Origin: Nocardioides thalensis
Lineage (GTDB): Bacteria; Actinomycetota; Actinomycetes; Propionibacteriales; Nocardioidaceae
Length of the DNA stretch: 64,000 nucleotides
Assembly (NCBI RefSeq): GCF_013410655.1
Contig: NZ_JACCFP010000001.1
Coordinates: 2,317,501-2,381,500 of the forward strand
Reading direction: 5' to 3'
The notes under the pieces were generated by a model that worked only from the letters and a program-made list of their open reading frames with translations, had not been told where the DNA came from and did not search any database. Below are positions 8,976 to 16,609 of this stretch, piece after piece. Position 1 is the first letter of the stretch. Each line of letters starts with the position of its first letter. The position numbers were made by a program, and so were the translations under genes.

Positions 8976-9392
8976 TCAGACCAGGGTTGACTTCGCGCGC
9001 TGGATCGCGCCGAGGACGCCGTTGACGAAGGACGGCGACTCGTCCGTCGACAGCTCGGTCACGAGAGCCATCGCCTCGGAGACCGCGACCGCGTCGGGCA
9101 CGTCGTCGCTGTAGAGCAGCTCGAACACGCCGATCCGCAGCACGTTGCGGTCGACCGCGGGCATCCGCGCGAGCGTCCAGCCTTCGGCGAACTGGCCGAG
9201 CACCTCGTCGATGCGCTGCTGGCGCTCCGAGACGCCGCGGATCAGCTCCGCGGTGTAGGGGTTGGTCGGCGCCGCGCCGTCGGCGATCAGCCGGTCGAGC
9301 GCGTCGACGGCCGACTCGCTGCGCAGGTCCGCCGCGAACAGGATGTCCAGGGCCCGCTTGCGGGCCTTGGACCGTGCACCACCAGAAGCCAT
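8976..9392 (-). CDS. nusB: Transcription antitermination factor NusB
   Basis: 138 residues from the ATG at 9392 ([20 protein letters not shown]). All-helical NusB fold with family motifs RxxALDILFAADLR at the start and NVLRIGVFELLY and SFVNGVLGAI in the second half. It binds boxA RNA with NusE in rRNA antitermination. The start shares one base with the efp stop (TGATG). The open frame continues upstream within efp, but that part has no NusB similarity. Confidence 0.95.
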   Translation of the reverse strand: MASGGARSKARKRALDILFAADLRSESAVDALDRLIADGAAPTNPYTAELIRGVSERQQRIDEVLGQFAEGWTLARMPAVDRNVLRIGVFELLYSDDVPDAVAVSEAMALVTELSTDESPSFVNGVLGAIQRAKSTLV

Positions 9393-9958
9393 CAGGACTT
9401 GACGCGGGACAGGTAGGAGCCGCCCTCGCGGGTGTCCACCTTGATCTTCTCGCCCTGCTCGATGAAGAGCGGCACCTGGATCTCGGCGCCGGTCTCGAGG
9501 GTGGCGGGCTTGGTGCGGCCGGTGGCGGAGTCGCCGACGACACCCGGCTCGGTGTAGGTGATGGTGAGCTCGACCGACGCGGGGAGCTCGATGAAGAGCA
9601 CGCGGCCCTCGTTGGTGGCGACGATCGCCTCCATGTTCTCGAGCATGAAGTTCTTCGCGTCGCCGACGATCTCCGGCGTGACCTCGATCTGGTCGTAGGT
9701 GCTCGTGTCCATGAAGACGTAGTTGGTGCCGTCGTTGTAGAGGTACTGCATCGTCCGCTTGTCGACGGTCGCGGTCTCGACCTTGGTGCCGGCGTTGAAC
9801 GTCTTGTCGACGTTCTTGCCCGACTCGACGTTGCGCAGCTTGGTGCGGACGAACGCGGGGCCCTTGCCCGGCTTCACGTGCTGGAACTCCACCACCTGCC
9901 ACAGCTGCTTCTCGATGAGCAGGACCATGCCGTTCTTGAGGTCGTTCGTGGTTGCCAT
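9392..9958 (-). CDS. efp: Elongation factor P
   Basis: 188 residues in the three-domain EF-P layout. It relieves ribosome stalling at proline runs. The domain I loop that approaches the peptidyl centre is [13 protein letters not shown] (residues ~29-41), and the C-terminus [17 protein letters not shown] is typical. No modification enzyme gene (epmA/B or earP) lies nearby, in keeping with actinobacterial EF-P acting unmodified. The neighbouring Pro-rich MinD/ParA-like protein and Rel are plausible clients (inference). Confidence 0.97.
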   Translation of the reverse strand: MATTNDLKNGMVLLIEKQLWQVVEFQHVKPGKGPAFVRTKLRNVESGKNVDKTFNAGTKVETATVDKRTMQYLYNDGTNYVFMDTSTYDQIEVTPEIVGDAKNFMLENMEAIVATNEGRVLFIELPASVELTITYTEPGVVGDSATGRTKPATLETGAEIQVPLFIEQGEKIKVDTREGGSYLSRVKS

Positions 9959-10040
9959 GCGATCCAGCCCAGCCTTCTCATAAAGATGTCAACGAGGTCG
10001 TACGGCGCCGCCGCCGCAGCGCGGGCACCAGCGGAGGAGT

Positions 10041-10481
10041 CTACCGATCGGAGCCGCTGGCGATGAATTCGAGCGCCTGCCGGTAGCCGTCGATGCCCTG
10101 CCCGCTGATCGTCGTCGCCGCGTGCGGCTCGACGTACGAGGTGTGCCGGAACTCCTCGGGTCGCTGCTTGGGGTCGGAGATGTGCACCTCGACCAGCGGC
10201 GCGGTCAGCTGGCCGCAGGCGTCGAAGATCGCCAGCGAGTAGTGGGTCCACGCCGCGGCGTTGAGGACGACGGGCGTCTCCTCGTCGGCCGCCGTGTTGA
10301 GCCAGTCGAGCAGCTCGCCCTCGTGGTTGGTCTGCCGGACCTCGACCTCCAGGCCCAGCTGCTCGCCCCAGCCGACGCACAGGTCGGCGAGCTCGCGGTG
10401 CGTGGTGTGGCCGTAGATCTCCGGCTGGCGCCGGCCGAGCCGGCCGAGGTTGGGCCCGTTGAGGACCAGCACGCGCGTCAT
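10041..10481 (-). CDS. aroQ: 3-dehydroquinate dehydratase, type II
   Basis: 146 residues from the ATG at 10481. It dehydrates 3-dehydroquinate to 3-dehydroshikimate. Type II signatures: LNGPNLGRLGRRQPEIYG at the N-terminus with the catalytic Arg/Tyr loop, NAAAWTHYS, and VEVHISDP with the active-site His. It overlaps the aroB stop by 4 bases and is the last gene of aroC-aroK-aroB-aroQ. An 82-base gap separates it from efp; no pepQ gene is present there. Confidence 0.96.
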   Translation of the reverse strand: MTRVLVLNGPNLGRLGRRQPEIYGHTTHRELADLCVGWGEQLGLEVEVRQTNHEGELLDWLNTAADEETPVVLNAAAWTHYSLAIFDACGQLTAPLVEVHISDPKQRPEEFRHTSYVEPHAATTISGQGIDGYRQALEFIASGSDR

Positions 10482-11578
10482 CGGCCGGCCCCCGTCATCA
10501 CGTCGTACGCCGCCCGCAGGTTCTCCTCGGACGGCCCGGCGAGCACCACCGGCTTGCCGATGTCGTCGAGCACCACGAAGCGCAGCGTGTTGCCGCGCGC
10601 CTTCTTGTCGACCCGCATGGCGGCGAGCAGCTCGTCGAACCCGGTGCCGTCGTAGGTGGTCGGCAGCCCGACCGCACCGAACGCCCGGGCGTGGCGCGCG
10701 GCGGTGGCGTCGTCGAGGTGCCCCTCCAGCCGGGCGAGCTCGGCGACGTAGCAGCAGCCGATCGCCACGGCCTCGCCGTGGCGCATGGTGTAGCCCTCGG
10801 CCCGCTCGATCGCGTGCGCCATGGTGTGGCCGTAGTTCAGGGTCTCCCGGCCGGGGTGCCCGTCGGAGCCCCCGGTCTCCTTGAGGTCGGCGACCACGAC
10901 GTCGATCTTCACCTTGATCGACCGCTCGACGAGCTCCGGCAGCACCGGGCCGGCCGGGTCGGTCGCCGCCTCGGGGTCCTTCTCGACCAGGTCGAGGATC
11001 ACCGGGTCGGCGATGAACCCGCACTTGACGACCTCGCCCATCCCGGCGACCAGCTCGTCGCGCGGGAGCGTCAGCAGGGTGTCGAGGTCGACGAGCACGC
11101 CCGCCGGCTCGTGGAACGAACCGACCAGGTTCTTGCCCGCACCGGTGTTGATGCCGGTCTTGCCGCCGACCGCCGCGTCGACCATCGCGAGCAGCGTGGT
11201 GGGCACGTGCACGACCTTGACGCCGCGCAGCCAGGTGGCCGCGACGAAGCCGCCGAGGTCGGTGGTCGCTCCCCCGCCGAACGTCACCACGGCGTCGGAG
11301 CGGGTGAAGCCCGCCTCGCCGAGCGCCTCCCAGCACTGGAACGCCACGTCGGCGCTCTTGGCCTGCTCCCCCGACGGCAGCCCGAGGGCGAGCACGTCGT
11401 ACGACGGCCGCAGCACCTCCAGCACCGATTGCACCAGCTCGCCGAGCTCGGCGGCGTGGAGCAGCGCGACCCGCTGCACGCCGTCGCCCAGGAGCGACGG
11501 CAACCGGTCGGCGAGGCCGCGCCCGATGACCACGTCGTAGGGCGACGCGCCGCCCACGTGCAGCACGGTGCCGCTCAT
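10478..11578 (-). CDS. aroB: 3-dehydroquinate synthase
   Basis: 366 residues from the ATG at 11578. It converts DAHP to 3-dehydroquinate using NAD and a divalent metal. Visible motifs: SGEQAKS, VTFGGGATTDLGGFVAATWLRG, PTTLLAMVDAAVGGKTGIN, KNLVGSFHEP and NYGHTMAHAIE (metal-binding His). It overlaps aroK and aroQ by 4 bases each, giving tight coupling of consecutive shikimate steps. Confidence 0.97.
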   Translation of the reverse strand: MSGTVLHVGGASPYDVVIGRGLADRLPSLLGDGVQRVALLHAAELGELVQSVLEVLRPSYDVLALGLPSGEQAKSADVAFQCWEALGEAGFTRSDAVVTFGGGATTDLGGFVAATWLRGVKVVHVPTTLLAMVDAAVGGKTGINTGAGKNLVGSFHEPAGVLVDLDTLLTLPRDELVAGMGEVVKCGFIADPVILDLVEKDPEAATDPAGPVLPELVERSIKVKIDVVVADLKETGGSDGHPGRETLNYGHTMAHAIERAEGYTMRHGEAVAIGCCYVAELARLEGHLDDATAARHARAFGAVGLPTTYDGTGFDELLAAMRVDKKARGNTLRFVVLDDIGKPVVLAGPSEENLRAAYDVMTGAGR

Positions 11579-12084
11579 GCGACTCCCTCCAGGGCGACGG
11601 CGATCTCCTCGGCCACATCCTCCGGAGATCGCCCGTCGGTGTCGACAGAGAACGTCGCGACCTGCTCGTAGATCGGGGTGCGCTCGTCGAGCAGCGCCTT
11701 CACCCGCGAGCGCACGTTCCCCAGCAGCAGCGGGCGGGAGGTGCCGAGCCCGACCCGCTTGACGGCGTCGGAGAGGCCCACGCGCAGGAAGACGACGGTG
11801 TGACCGGCGAGCCGCTCGCGGGTCGCGTCGGCGAGGACGGCGCCGCCTCCGAGGCTCAGCACCCCGTCGTGCGCGTCGAGCGCGGCGGCGACGGCGGCGC
11901 GCTCGAGCTCGCGGAAGCGGTCCTCGCCGTCGTCGACGAAGATCTCGCTGATCGTGCGGCCCTCGGCGCGCTCGATGTCCTCGTCGGTGTCGCGGACCGC
12001 CACGCCCCAGCGGTCGGCGAGCAGGCGACCGACGGTGGTCTTGCCCGACCCCATCGGGCCGACCAGGACGACCCGGGGGCTCAT
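11575..12084 (-). CDS. aroK: Shikimate kinase
   Basis: 169 residues. It phosphorylates shikimate at O3. Walker A is [11 protein letters not shown] near the N-terminus, DTDEDIE is the shikimate-binding DxD region, and LSLGGGAVL holds the Gly-Gly-Gly substrate motif. It overlaps aroC and aroB by 4 bases. Confidence 0.96.
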   Translation of the reverse strand: MSPRVVLVGPMGSGKTTVGRLLADRWGVAVRDTDEDIERAEGRTISEIFVDDGEDRFRELERAAVAAALDAHDGVLSLGGGAVLADATRERLAGHTVVFLRVGLSDAVKRVGLGTSRPLLLGNVRSRVKALLDERTPIYEQVATFSVDTDGRSPEDVAEEIAVALEGVA

Positions 12085-13259
12085 CGGTAGCGGAGCGTGT
12101 CGAGGTAGCTCTGCACGTTGCGCCGGGTCTCGGAGACGGAGTCGCCGCCGAACTTCTCCAGCACCGCGTCGGCGAGCACCAGCGCCACCATCGCCTCCGC
12201 GACGATGCCGGCCGCCGGCACCGCGCAGACGTCGGAGCGCTGGTGGTGGGCGACGGCCTCCTCGCCGGTCGCGACGTCGACCGTGCGCAGGGCACGCGGG
12301 ACGGTCGCGATCGGCTTCATGCCGGCGCGGACGCGCAGCACCTCACCGGTGCTCATGCCGCCCTCGGTGCCGCCGCTGCGTCCCGACGTACGGCGCAGCC
12401 CGTCGTCCGACGTGACGATCTCGTCGTGCGCCTGGGAGCCGGGGGTCGCCGCCAGCTCGAAGCCGTCGCCGACCTCGACGCCCTTGATCGCCTGGATGCC
12501 CATCAGCGCGCCGGCGAGCCGTGCGTCGAGGCGCCGGTCCCAGTGCACGTGCGAGCCCAGGCCCGGGGGCAGGCCGTGGACGACGACCTCGACGACGCCG
12601 CCGAGGGTGTCGCCGTCCTTGTGCGCCTGGTCGATCCGCTCGACCATCAGCTTGGAGCCGTCGGCGTCGAGGCAGCGCACCGGATCCTCGTCGAGCCGCG
12701 CGACGTCGTCGGGCACCGGCACCTCGGTGCCGGGGGTGCGCACGCCCCCGATCTCGAGGACGTGGGAGACGATCCTCGCGCCGGCCGCCTGCTCGAGGAA
12801 GTTGCTGGCGACCCGTCCGAGCGCGACCCGGGCCGCGGTCTCACGCGCGGACGCGCGCTCCAGGACGGGGCGGGCGTCGTCGAACGCGTACTTCTGCATG
12901 CCGACCAGGTCGGCGTGGCCGGGCCGGGGGCGGGTGAGCGGCGCGTTGCGCGCCTGTCCCTCGAGGACCTCGGGCGCGACCGGGTCGGCCGCCATCACCT
13001 TCTCCCACTTGGGCCACTCGGTGTTGCCGACCTCGATCGCGACGGGACCGCCCTGGGTCCGGCCGTGCCGGACGCCGCCGGTGATCGTGACCGCGTCCTG
13101 CTCGAACTTCATCCGGGCACCGCGGCCGTAGCCGAGGCGCCGACGGGCGAGCGAGTCGGAGATGTCGTCGGTCGTGACCTCGACGTGGGCCGGCAGCCCC
13201 TCGAGGATCGCGACCAGGGAGGGGCCGTGGGACTCCCCCGCGGTCAGCCAGCGCAACAT
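12081..13259 (-). CDS. aroC: Chorismate synthase
   Basis: 392 residues. It forms chorismate from EPSP with reduced FMN. Signatures [17 protein letters not shown] (residues 8-24), [14 protein letters not shown] and [19 protein letters not shown], plus [11 protein letters not shown], are all in order. It is the first gene of the aroCKBQ run, and a 138-base gap separates it from the prepilin peptidase gene, so a promoter just upstream is likely. GACAAT ends 5 bases before the ATG and is a weak -10 candidate. Confidence 0.97.
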   Translation of the reverse strand: MLRWLTAGESHGPSLVAILEGLPAHVEVTTDDISDSLARRRLGYGRGARMKFEQDAVTITGGVRHGRTQGGPVAIEVGNTEWPKWEKVMAADPVAPEVLEGQARNAPLTRPRPGHADLVGMQKYAFDDARPVLERASARETAARVALGRVASNFLEQAAGARIVSHVLEIGGVRTPGTEVPVPDDVARLDEDPVRCLDADGSKLMVERIDQAHKDGDTLGGVVEVVVHGLPPGLGSHVHWDRRLDARLAGALMGIQAIKGVEVGDGFELAATPGSQAHDEIVTSDDGLRRTSGRSGGTEGGMSTGEVLRVRAGMKPIATVPRALRTVDVATGEEAVAHHQRSDVCAVPAAGIVAEAMVALVLADAVLEKFGGDSVSETRRNVQSYLDTLRYR

Positions 13260-13397
13260 GGGCTGATTGTCCCACGGGGGTCCCGGCGCGGGGTCTGCCG
13301 GAGGGTACGGCGAGACGCGGCCGGCCGGCTTGCGTTGCTCGCCGACCGCGCCCCCGGCAGTCGGTCGCCCACGGCAACCGATAGTGGTCAGTGAGTC

Positions 13398-14153
13398 CTA
13401 GCCGTAGATCGCGTCCGCCACCGTCTGCCCCCACACCAGCCCCACCAGCGCCCCCACCAGCAGGAACGGGCCGAACGGGTAGGCGCGCTTGAGCATCTTC
13501 AGGTCGCGGCGCGCGATCGCCAGCGCGAGCCCGGGCACCCCGAAGGCGAGGAATGCCGCGTAGATGCCGATCATCACCGGGCCCCAACCGGCGTACCCGA
13601 GCACCAGCCCGAGCAGCGCAGAGAGCCGGACGTCGCCGAAGCCCATGCCGGCCTGGCGGATGAACCACAGCAGCCAGAAGACCGAGCGCACCACGAGCAG
13701 CGCGATCACGCCGCGCACCAGCTCCTCCGGCTCCCCGGCTCCCAGCCACCGGCCGAGGCCGTAGAGCAGCGCGAGCGCGGTGGCGGGCAGCACGACGATC
13801 GAGGGCAGCAGCCGGGTGCGCCAGTCGACGATGCCGAGCAGCGCGCCGACCGGCGCCAGCGGCCAGGCGACGAGCAGCAGCCAGTCCCACCCCAGCACCA
13901 GCCCGAGCAGGCCTCCCGCGATCCCCGACACCGCGACCGACACGGGCAGCACCCACGTTCGGCGGCCGAGGTCGGCGTACAGCTCCTTCGACGGCTCCTC
14001 CAGGCGGGCCTGCTGTGCCGCCGTGAGCTCCACGCCCTCCTCTGGCTCCGGATCGGGCGGCGGCTCCGGCAGCCGCCGGATGACGTACGGCGCCAGCGCA
14101 CCGGCGAGGCCGCAGGCGACCACGCCGGTCAGCGCCGCCCCGAGGTCGGTCAC
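13398..14153 (-). CDS. Prepilin peptidase (A24 family), methylase domain absent
   Basis: 251 residues with about seven predicted membrane segments. It is a type IV prepilin-type aspartyl protease. The two catalytic aspartates are seen in GIVDWRTRLLPS and GMGFGDVRLS (the GxGD motif). The usual N-terminal methyltransferase domain with its zinc cysteines is missing, as in many short actinobacterial forms; instead there is an acidic loop after the first membrane helix. No pilin or pilus assembly genes are in the window, so its substrates lie elsewhere. It overlaps aroE by 4 bases. Confidence 0.88.
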   Translation of the reverse strand: MTDLGAALTGVVACGLAGALAPYVIRRLPEPPPDPEPEEGVELTAAQQARLEEPSKELYADLGRRTWVLPVSVAVSGIAGGLLGLVLGWDWLLLVAWPLAPVGALLGIVDWRTRLLPSIVVLPATALALLYGLGRWLGAGEPEELVRGVIALLVVRSVFWLLWFIRQAGMGFGDVRLSALLGLVLGYAGWGPVMIGIYAAFLAFGVPGLALAIARRDLKMLKRAYPFGPFLLVGALVGLVWGQTVADAIYG

Positions 14154-14965
14154 CCCTGGCTCCGCGTCCTGAGCTCGGCCTCACCGGCGGCGCGCATCGC
14201 GTCGAGCGGCGCGGGGACGCCGGTGAAGGCCGTGAACTGGAGAGCCGCCTGGTGGACCAGGAGGTCGAGCCCGCCCACGACCACCTGTCCTCGCGACGCG
14301 GCGGCGGCTGCGAGCGGCGTGGGCCACGGGTCGTAGAGGACCTCGAACACGACCCCGGCATCGGCGCACAGGCCCACCACCGCGTCGCTCTGGGCCTCGG
14401 CCGGGACTGTCGAGACGACGACCTCGCCGGTGACCGTGCCTCCGTCGAGCGGCAGCACCTCCACCTCGGCACCCGACGGGTGCCGGCGGATGGCCTCGAC
14501 CGTCTCGGACGCCCGCGAGGGATCCCGTGCCAGCAGTCGCACGTGCGACGCGCCGAGCTCGCACAGCGCCAGCCCGGTGGACGCGGCCGTGGCGCCGGCG
14601 CCGAGGATCGTGCCCGCGGAGACAGTGCCGTCGTAGCGCTCCCGCACCGCCGCCACCGCACCAGGGAGGTCGGTGTTGTCGGCGTGCCACTCCTCGTCGA
14701 CGCGCACCAGCGTGTTGGCCGAGCCGGCGAGGACCGCGCGCTCCGAGACCGCGTCCGCCAGCGCGAGCGCCTCCCTCTTGAGCGGAGCCGTCACCGACAG
14801 GCCCCGCCACTCGTCACCGAGCGAGGCGAGGAACGCCTCGACCTCACCGGCGGGCACGCGGACCGCGCCGTACCACCAGTCGAGGCCGACGGCGGCGTAC
14901 CCGGCGCCGTGCAGCGCCGGGGACAGCGAGTGGGCGACCGGGTCGCCGAGAACCGCGCAGCGCAT
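14150..14965 (-). CDS. aroE: Shikimate dehydrogenase
   Basis: 271 residues. It reduces 3-dehydroshikimate to shikimate with NADPH. The substrate-binding half has GDPVAHSLSPALHGAGYAAV and SVTAPLKREAL (catalytic Lys). The Rossmann half has the Gly-rich loop TILGAGATAAS and the C-terminal VFEVLYDPWPTPLA. It starts at the base where mltG ends, so the genes are coupled. With aroC, K, B and Q it brings most of the shikimate pathway into this cluster; aroA and a DAHP synthase gene are not in the window. Confidence 0.95.
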   Translation of the reverse strand: MRCAVLGDPVAHSLSPALHGAGYAAVGLDWWYGAVRVPAGEVEAFLASLGDEWRGLSVTAPLKREALALADAVSERAVLAGSANTLVRVDEEWHADNTDLPGAVAAVRERYDGTVSAGTILGAGATAASTGLALCELGASHVRLLARDPSRASETVEAIRRHPSGAEVEVLPLDGGTVTGEVVVSTVPAEAQSDAVVGLCADAGVVFEVLYDPWPTPLAAAAASRGQVVVGGLDLLVHQAALQFTAFTGVPAPLDAMRAAGEAELRTRSQG

Positions 14966-16119
14966 CAGCAGGCGTCGGAGCTCTCGCAGTACTCGGTCAG
15001 CTCCGCCTTGTACTGGAGGAACTCGTCGTGGGTGTCGGCGAACTTGGTCTCACCGGTCTTCAGGTTCACCGTCACCCAGTAGAGCCAGTCGCCGTCGGCC
15101 GGGTTGAGCGCCGCCTCGATCGAGTCGAGGCTCGGGGACTCGATCGGCCCCGGCGGCAGGCCCTTGTTCTGGCGGGTGTTGTACGGCGAGTCGACCTCGA
15201 GCTGCTCCTGGGTCAGGGCGACGCCCGGGTTGAAGCCGAGGGCGTAGGCGATCGTCGCGTCGATCTGCAGGAAGCCCGCGGTCTCGGCGGTCGGGTTCTC
15301 GAGCCGGTTGTAGATGACGCGCGCGATGCGTGCCTTGTCGGCGTCGCTCACCGTGCTGCCCTCGGCCTCGACGAGGCTGGCGATCGTCAGCATCTCGTGC
15401 GGGTCGTAGCCGAGCCGCTCCGCGCGGCGAGCGAAGTCGAGCTCCTCGGTCTCCGCGTGCCACCGGTCGACCATGGCCGCCAGGATCGTGCGCGGGGTGT
15501 CCTTGCGCTCCACCTCGTAGGAGCCCGGGTAGAGGTAGCCCTCGGCGTTCCCGCCGGCCTCGGGCGGCAGCCCGAGCGACGCCGGGTCGTCGAGCACCCT
15601 GTTGTAGGCGGCCTTCGAGAACTCGGTGTTCTTCGCGAGCAGCGCGACGATGTCGTCGACGGTCTTGCCGGGGAGGAACGTCAGCTCGGAGACGCAGCCG
15701 TCGTTCTTGAGGTCCGCCAGGACGTCGACGGCTCCGGCGGCGTCCATCTTCCGCTTCAGCGCGAAGCTCCCGGGGAAGATCGATGCCCCCTCCGCCTCGG
15801 CGGCGTCGGCGAAGGCCTCCGACGAGGCGACCACGCCCTCGTCCTCGAGCCGGTCGCCCACGCTCGACACGCTGTCGCCCGACATCACCTGGAAGCAGAC
15901 GTTGCCCTCGCCGGGACCCGCGAAGTCCTCGGGGTCGCCGAAGAAGTCGTCGATGGTCGGCTTCAGCAGGTAGACGTAGCCCGCGACGCCCAGGCCCGCG
16001 ACGACCAGGAGCACCAGCAGCATCGGGAGGCAGCCCGAGCGCCTCTTCGTCCGTGCCGCTCGGTGTCCGGCCGGTCGGCCGGCGTGGGGGTCACCGGGTA
16101 GGACGGAAGGTTCAGTCAT
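14965..16119 (-). CDS. mltG: Endolytic peptidoglycan transglycosylase MltG
   Basis: 384 residues from the ATG at 16119 (MTEPSVLPGD), chosen because AGGAGAGG lies just upstream. The frame stays open to 16179 without a better site. A short cytoplasmic tail, a membrane helix (residues ~31-51) and then a LysM-like and YceG domain outside. The catalytic region is MLTIASLVEAEGSTVSD with the essential Glu, followed by IYNRLE and PYNTRQNKGLPPGPIESPS. It cuts nascent glycan strands. It overlaps the ruvX end by 8 bases and ends with paired Cys residues (CESSDAC). Confidence 0.93.
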   Translation of the reverse strand: MTEPSVLPGDPHAGRPAGHRAARTKRRSGCLPMLLVLLVVAGLGVAGYVYLLKPTIDDFFGDPEDFAGPGEGNVCFQVMSGDSVSSVGDRLEDEGVVASSEAFADAAEAEGASIFPGSFALKRKMDAAGAVDVLADLKNDGCVSELTFLPGKTVDDIVALLAKNTEFSKAAYNRVLDDPASLGLPPEAGGNAEGYLYPGSYEVERKDTPRTILAAMVDRWHAETEELDFARRAERLGYDPHEMLTIASLVEAEGSTVSDADKARIARVIYNRLENPTAETAGFLQIDATIAYALGFNPGVALTQEQLEVDSPYNTRQNKGLPPGPIESPSLDSIEAALNPADGDWLYWVTVNLKTGETKFADTHDEFLQYKAELTEYCESSDAC

Positions 16120-16609
16120 GCCTCTCCTCGACGCCCTCGGGCGGAGCCGTCCCTGCCTCGTCGACGGGGACCAGCTCACCCGGAGGGCGACCTGTTGCGC
16201 GCTCGCTGTCGAGCGCCTGTTGGAGGATGACGACGGCCGCGACCTGGTCGACCACGGCTCGCCGCTTCGCTCCCTTGCGTTGGTCGCGCAGCATAGTCTC
16301 CGCCGTCACGGTGCTGAGCCGCTCGTCGGTCAGCCGCACCGGCACGGGCGCGACCTTCGCCGCGAGCCGCTGCGCGAACTCGCGGGCCTTGCCCGCTGCC
16401 GGCCCCTCTCCGCCGGACAGCGATCGCGGGAGGCCGACGACGACCTCGACCGCCTCCTCGTCGGCGACGATCCGCCGCAGCCGGCGCAGGTCGCCCTTGC
16501 CGCGCGGCACCGTCTCCACCGGCGTGGCGAGCACGCCGGACGGGTCGCTCCGAGCGACGCCGATCCGGGCATCGCCCGGGTCGACCCCGATCCGGACACC
16601 GAACCGCAC
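16112..16609 (-). CDS. ruvX: Holliday junction resolvase-like YqgF/RuvX
   Basis: 165 residues, GTG start. RNase H-like fold with GVDPGDARIGVARSD at the N-terminus, VVGLPRSLSG in the middle and LTDERLSTVTAE then DQVAAVVILQQ near the end, all conserved in the YqgF family. Proposed roles are pre-16S rRNA 5' processing or recombination. The alaS-ruvX-mltG-aroE order is a standard actinobacterial block. The start overlaps the alaS stop by 1 base. Confidence 0.93.
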   Translation of the reverse strand: MRFGVRIGVDPGDARIGVARSDPSGVLATPVETVPRGKGDLRRLRRIVADEEAVEVVVGLPRSLSGGEGPAAGKAREFAQRLAAKVAPVPVRLTDERLSTVTAETMLRDQRKGAKRRAVVDQVAAVVILQQALDSERATGRPPGELVPVDEAGTAPPEGVEERHD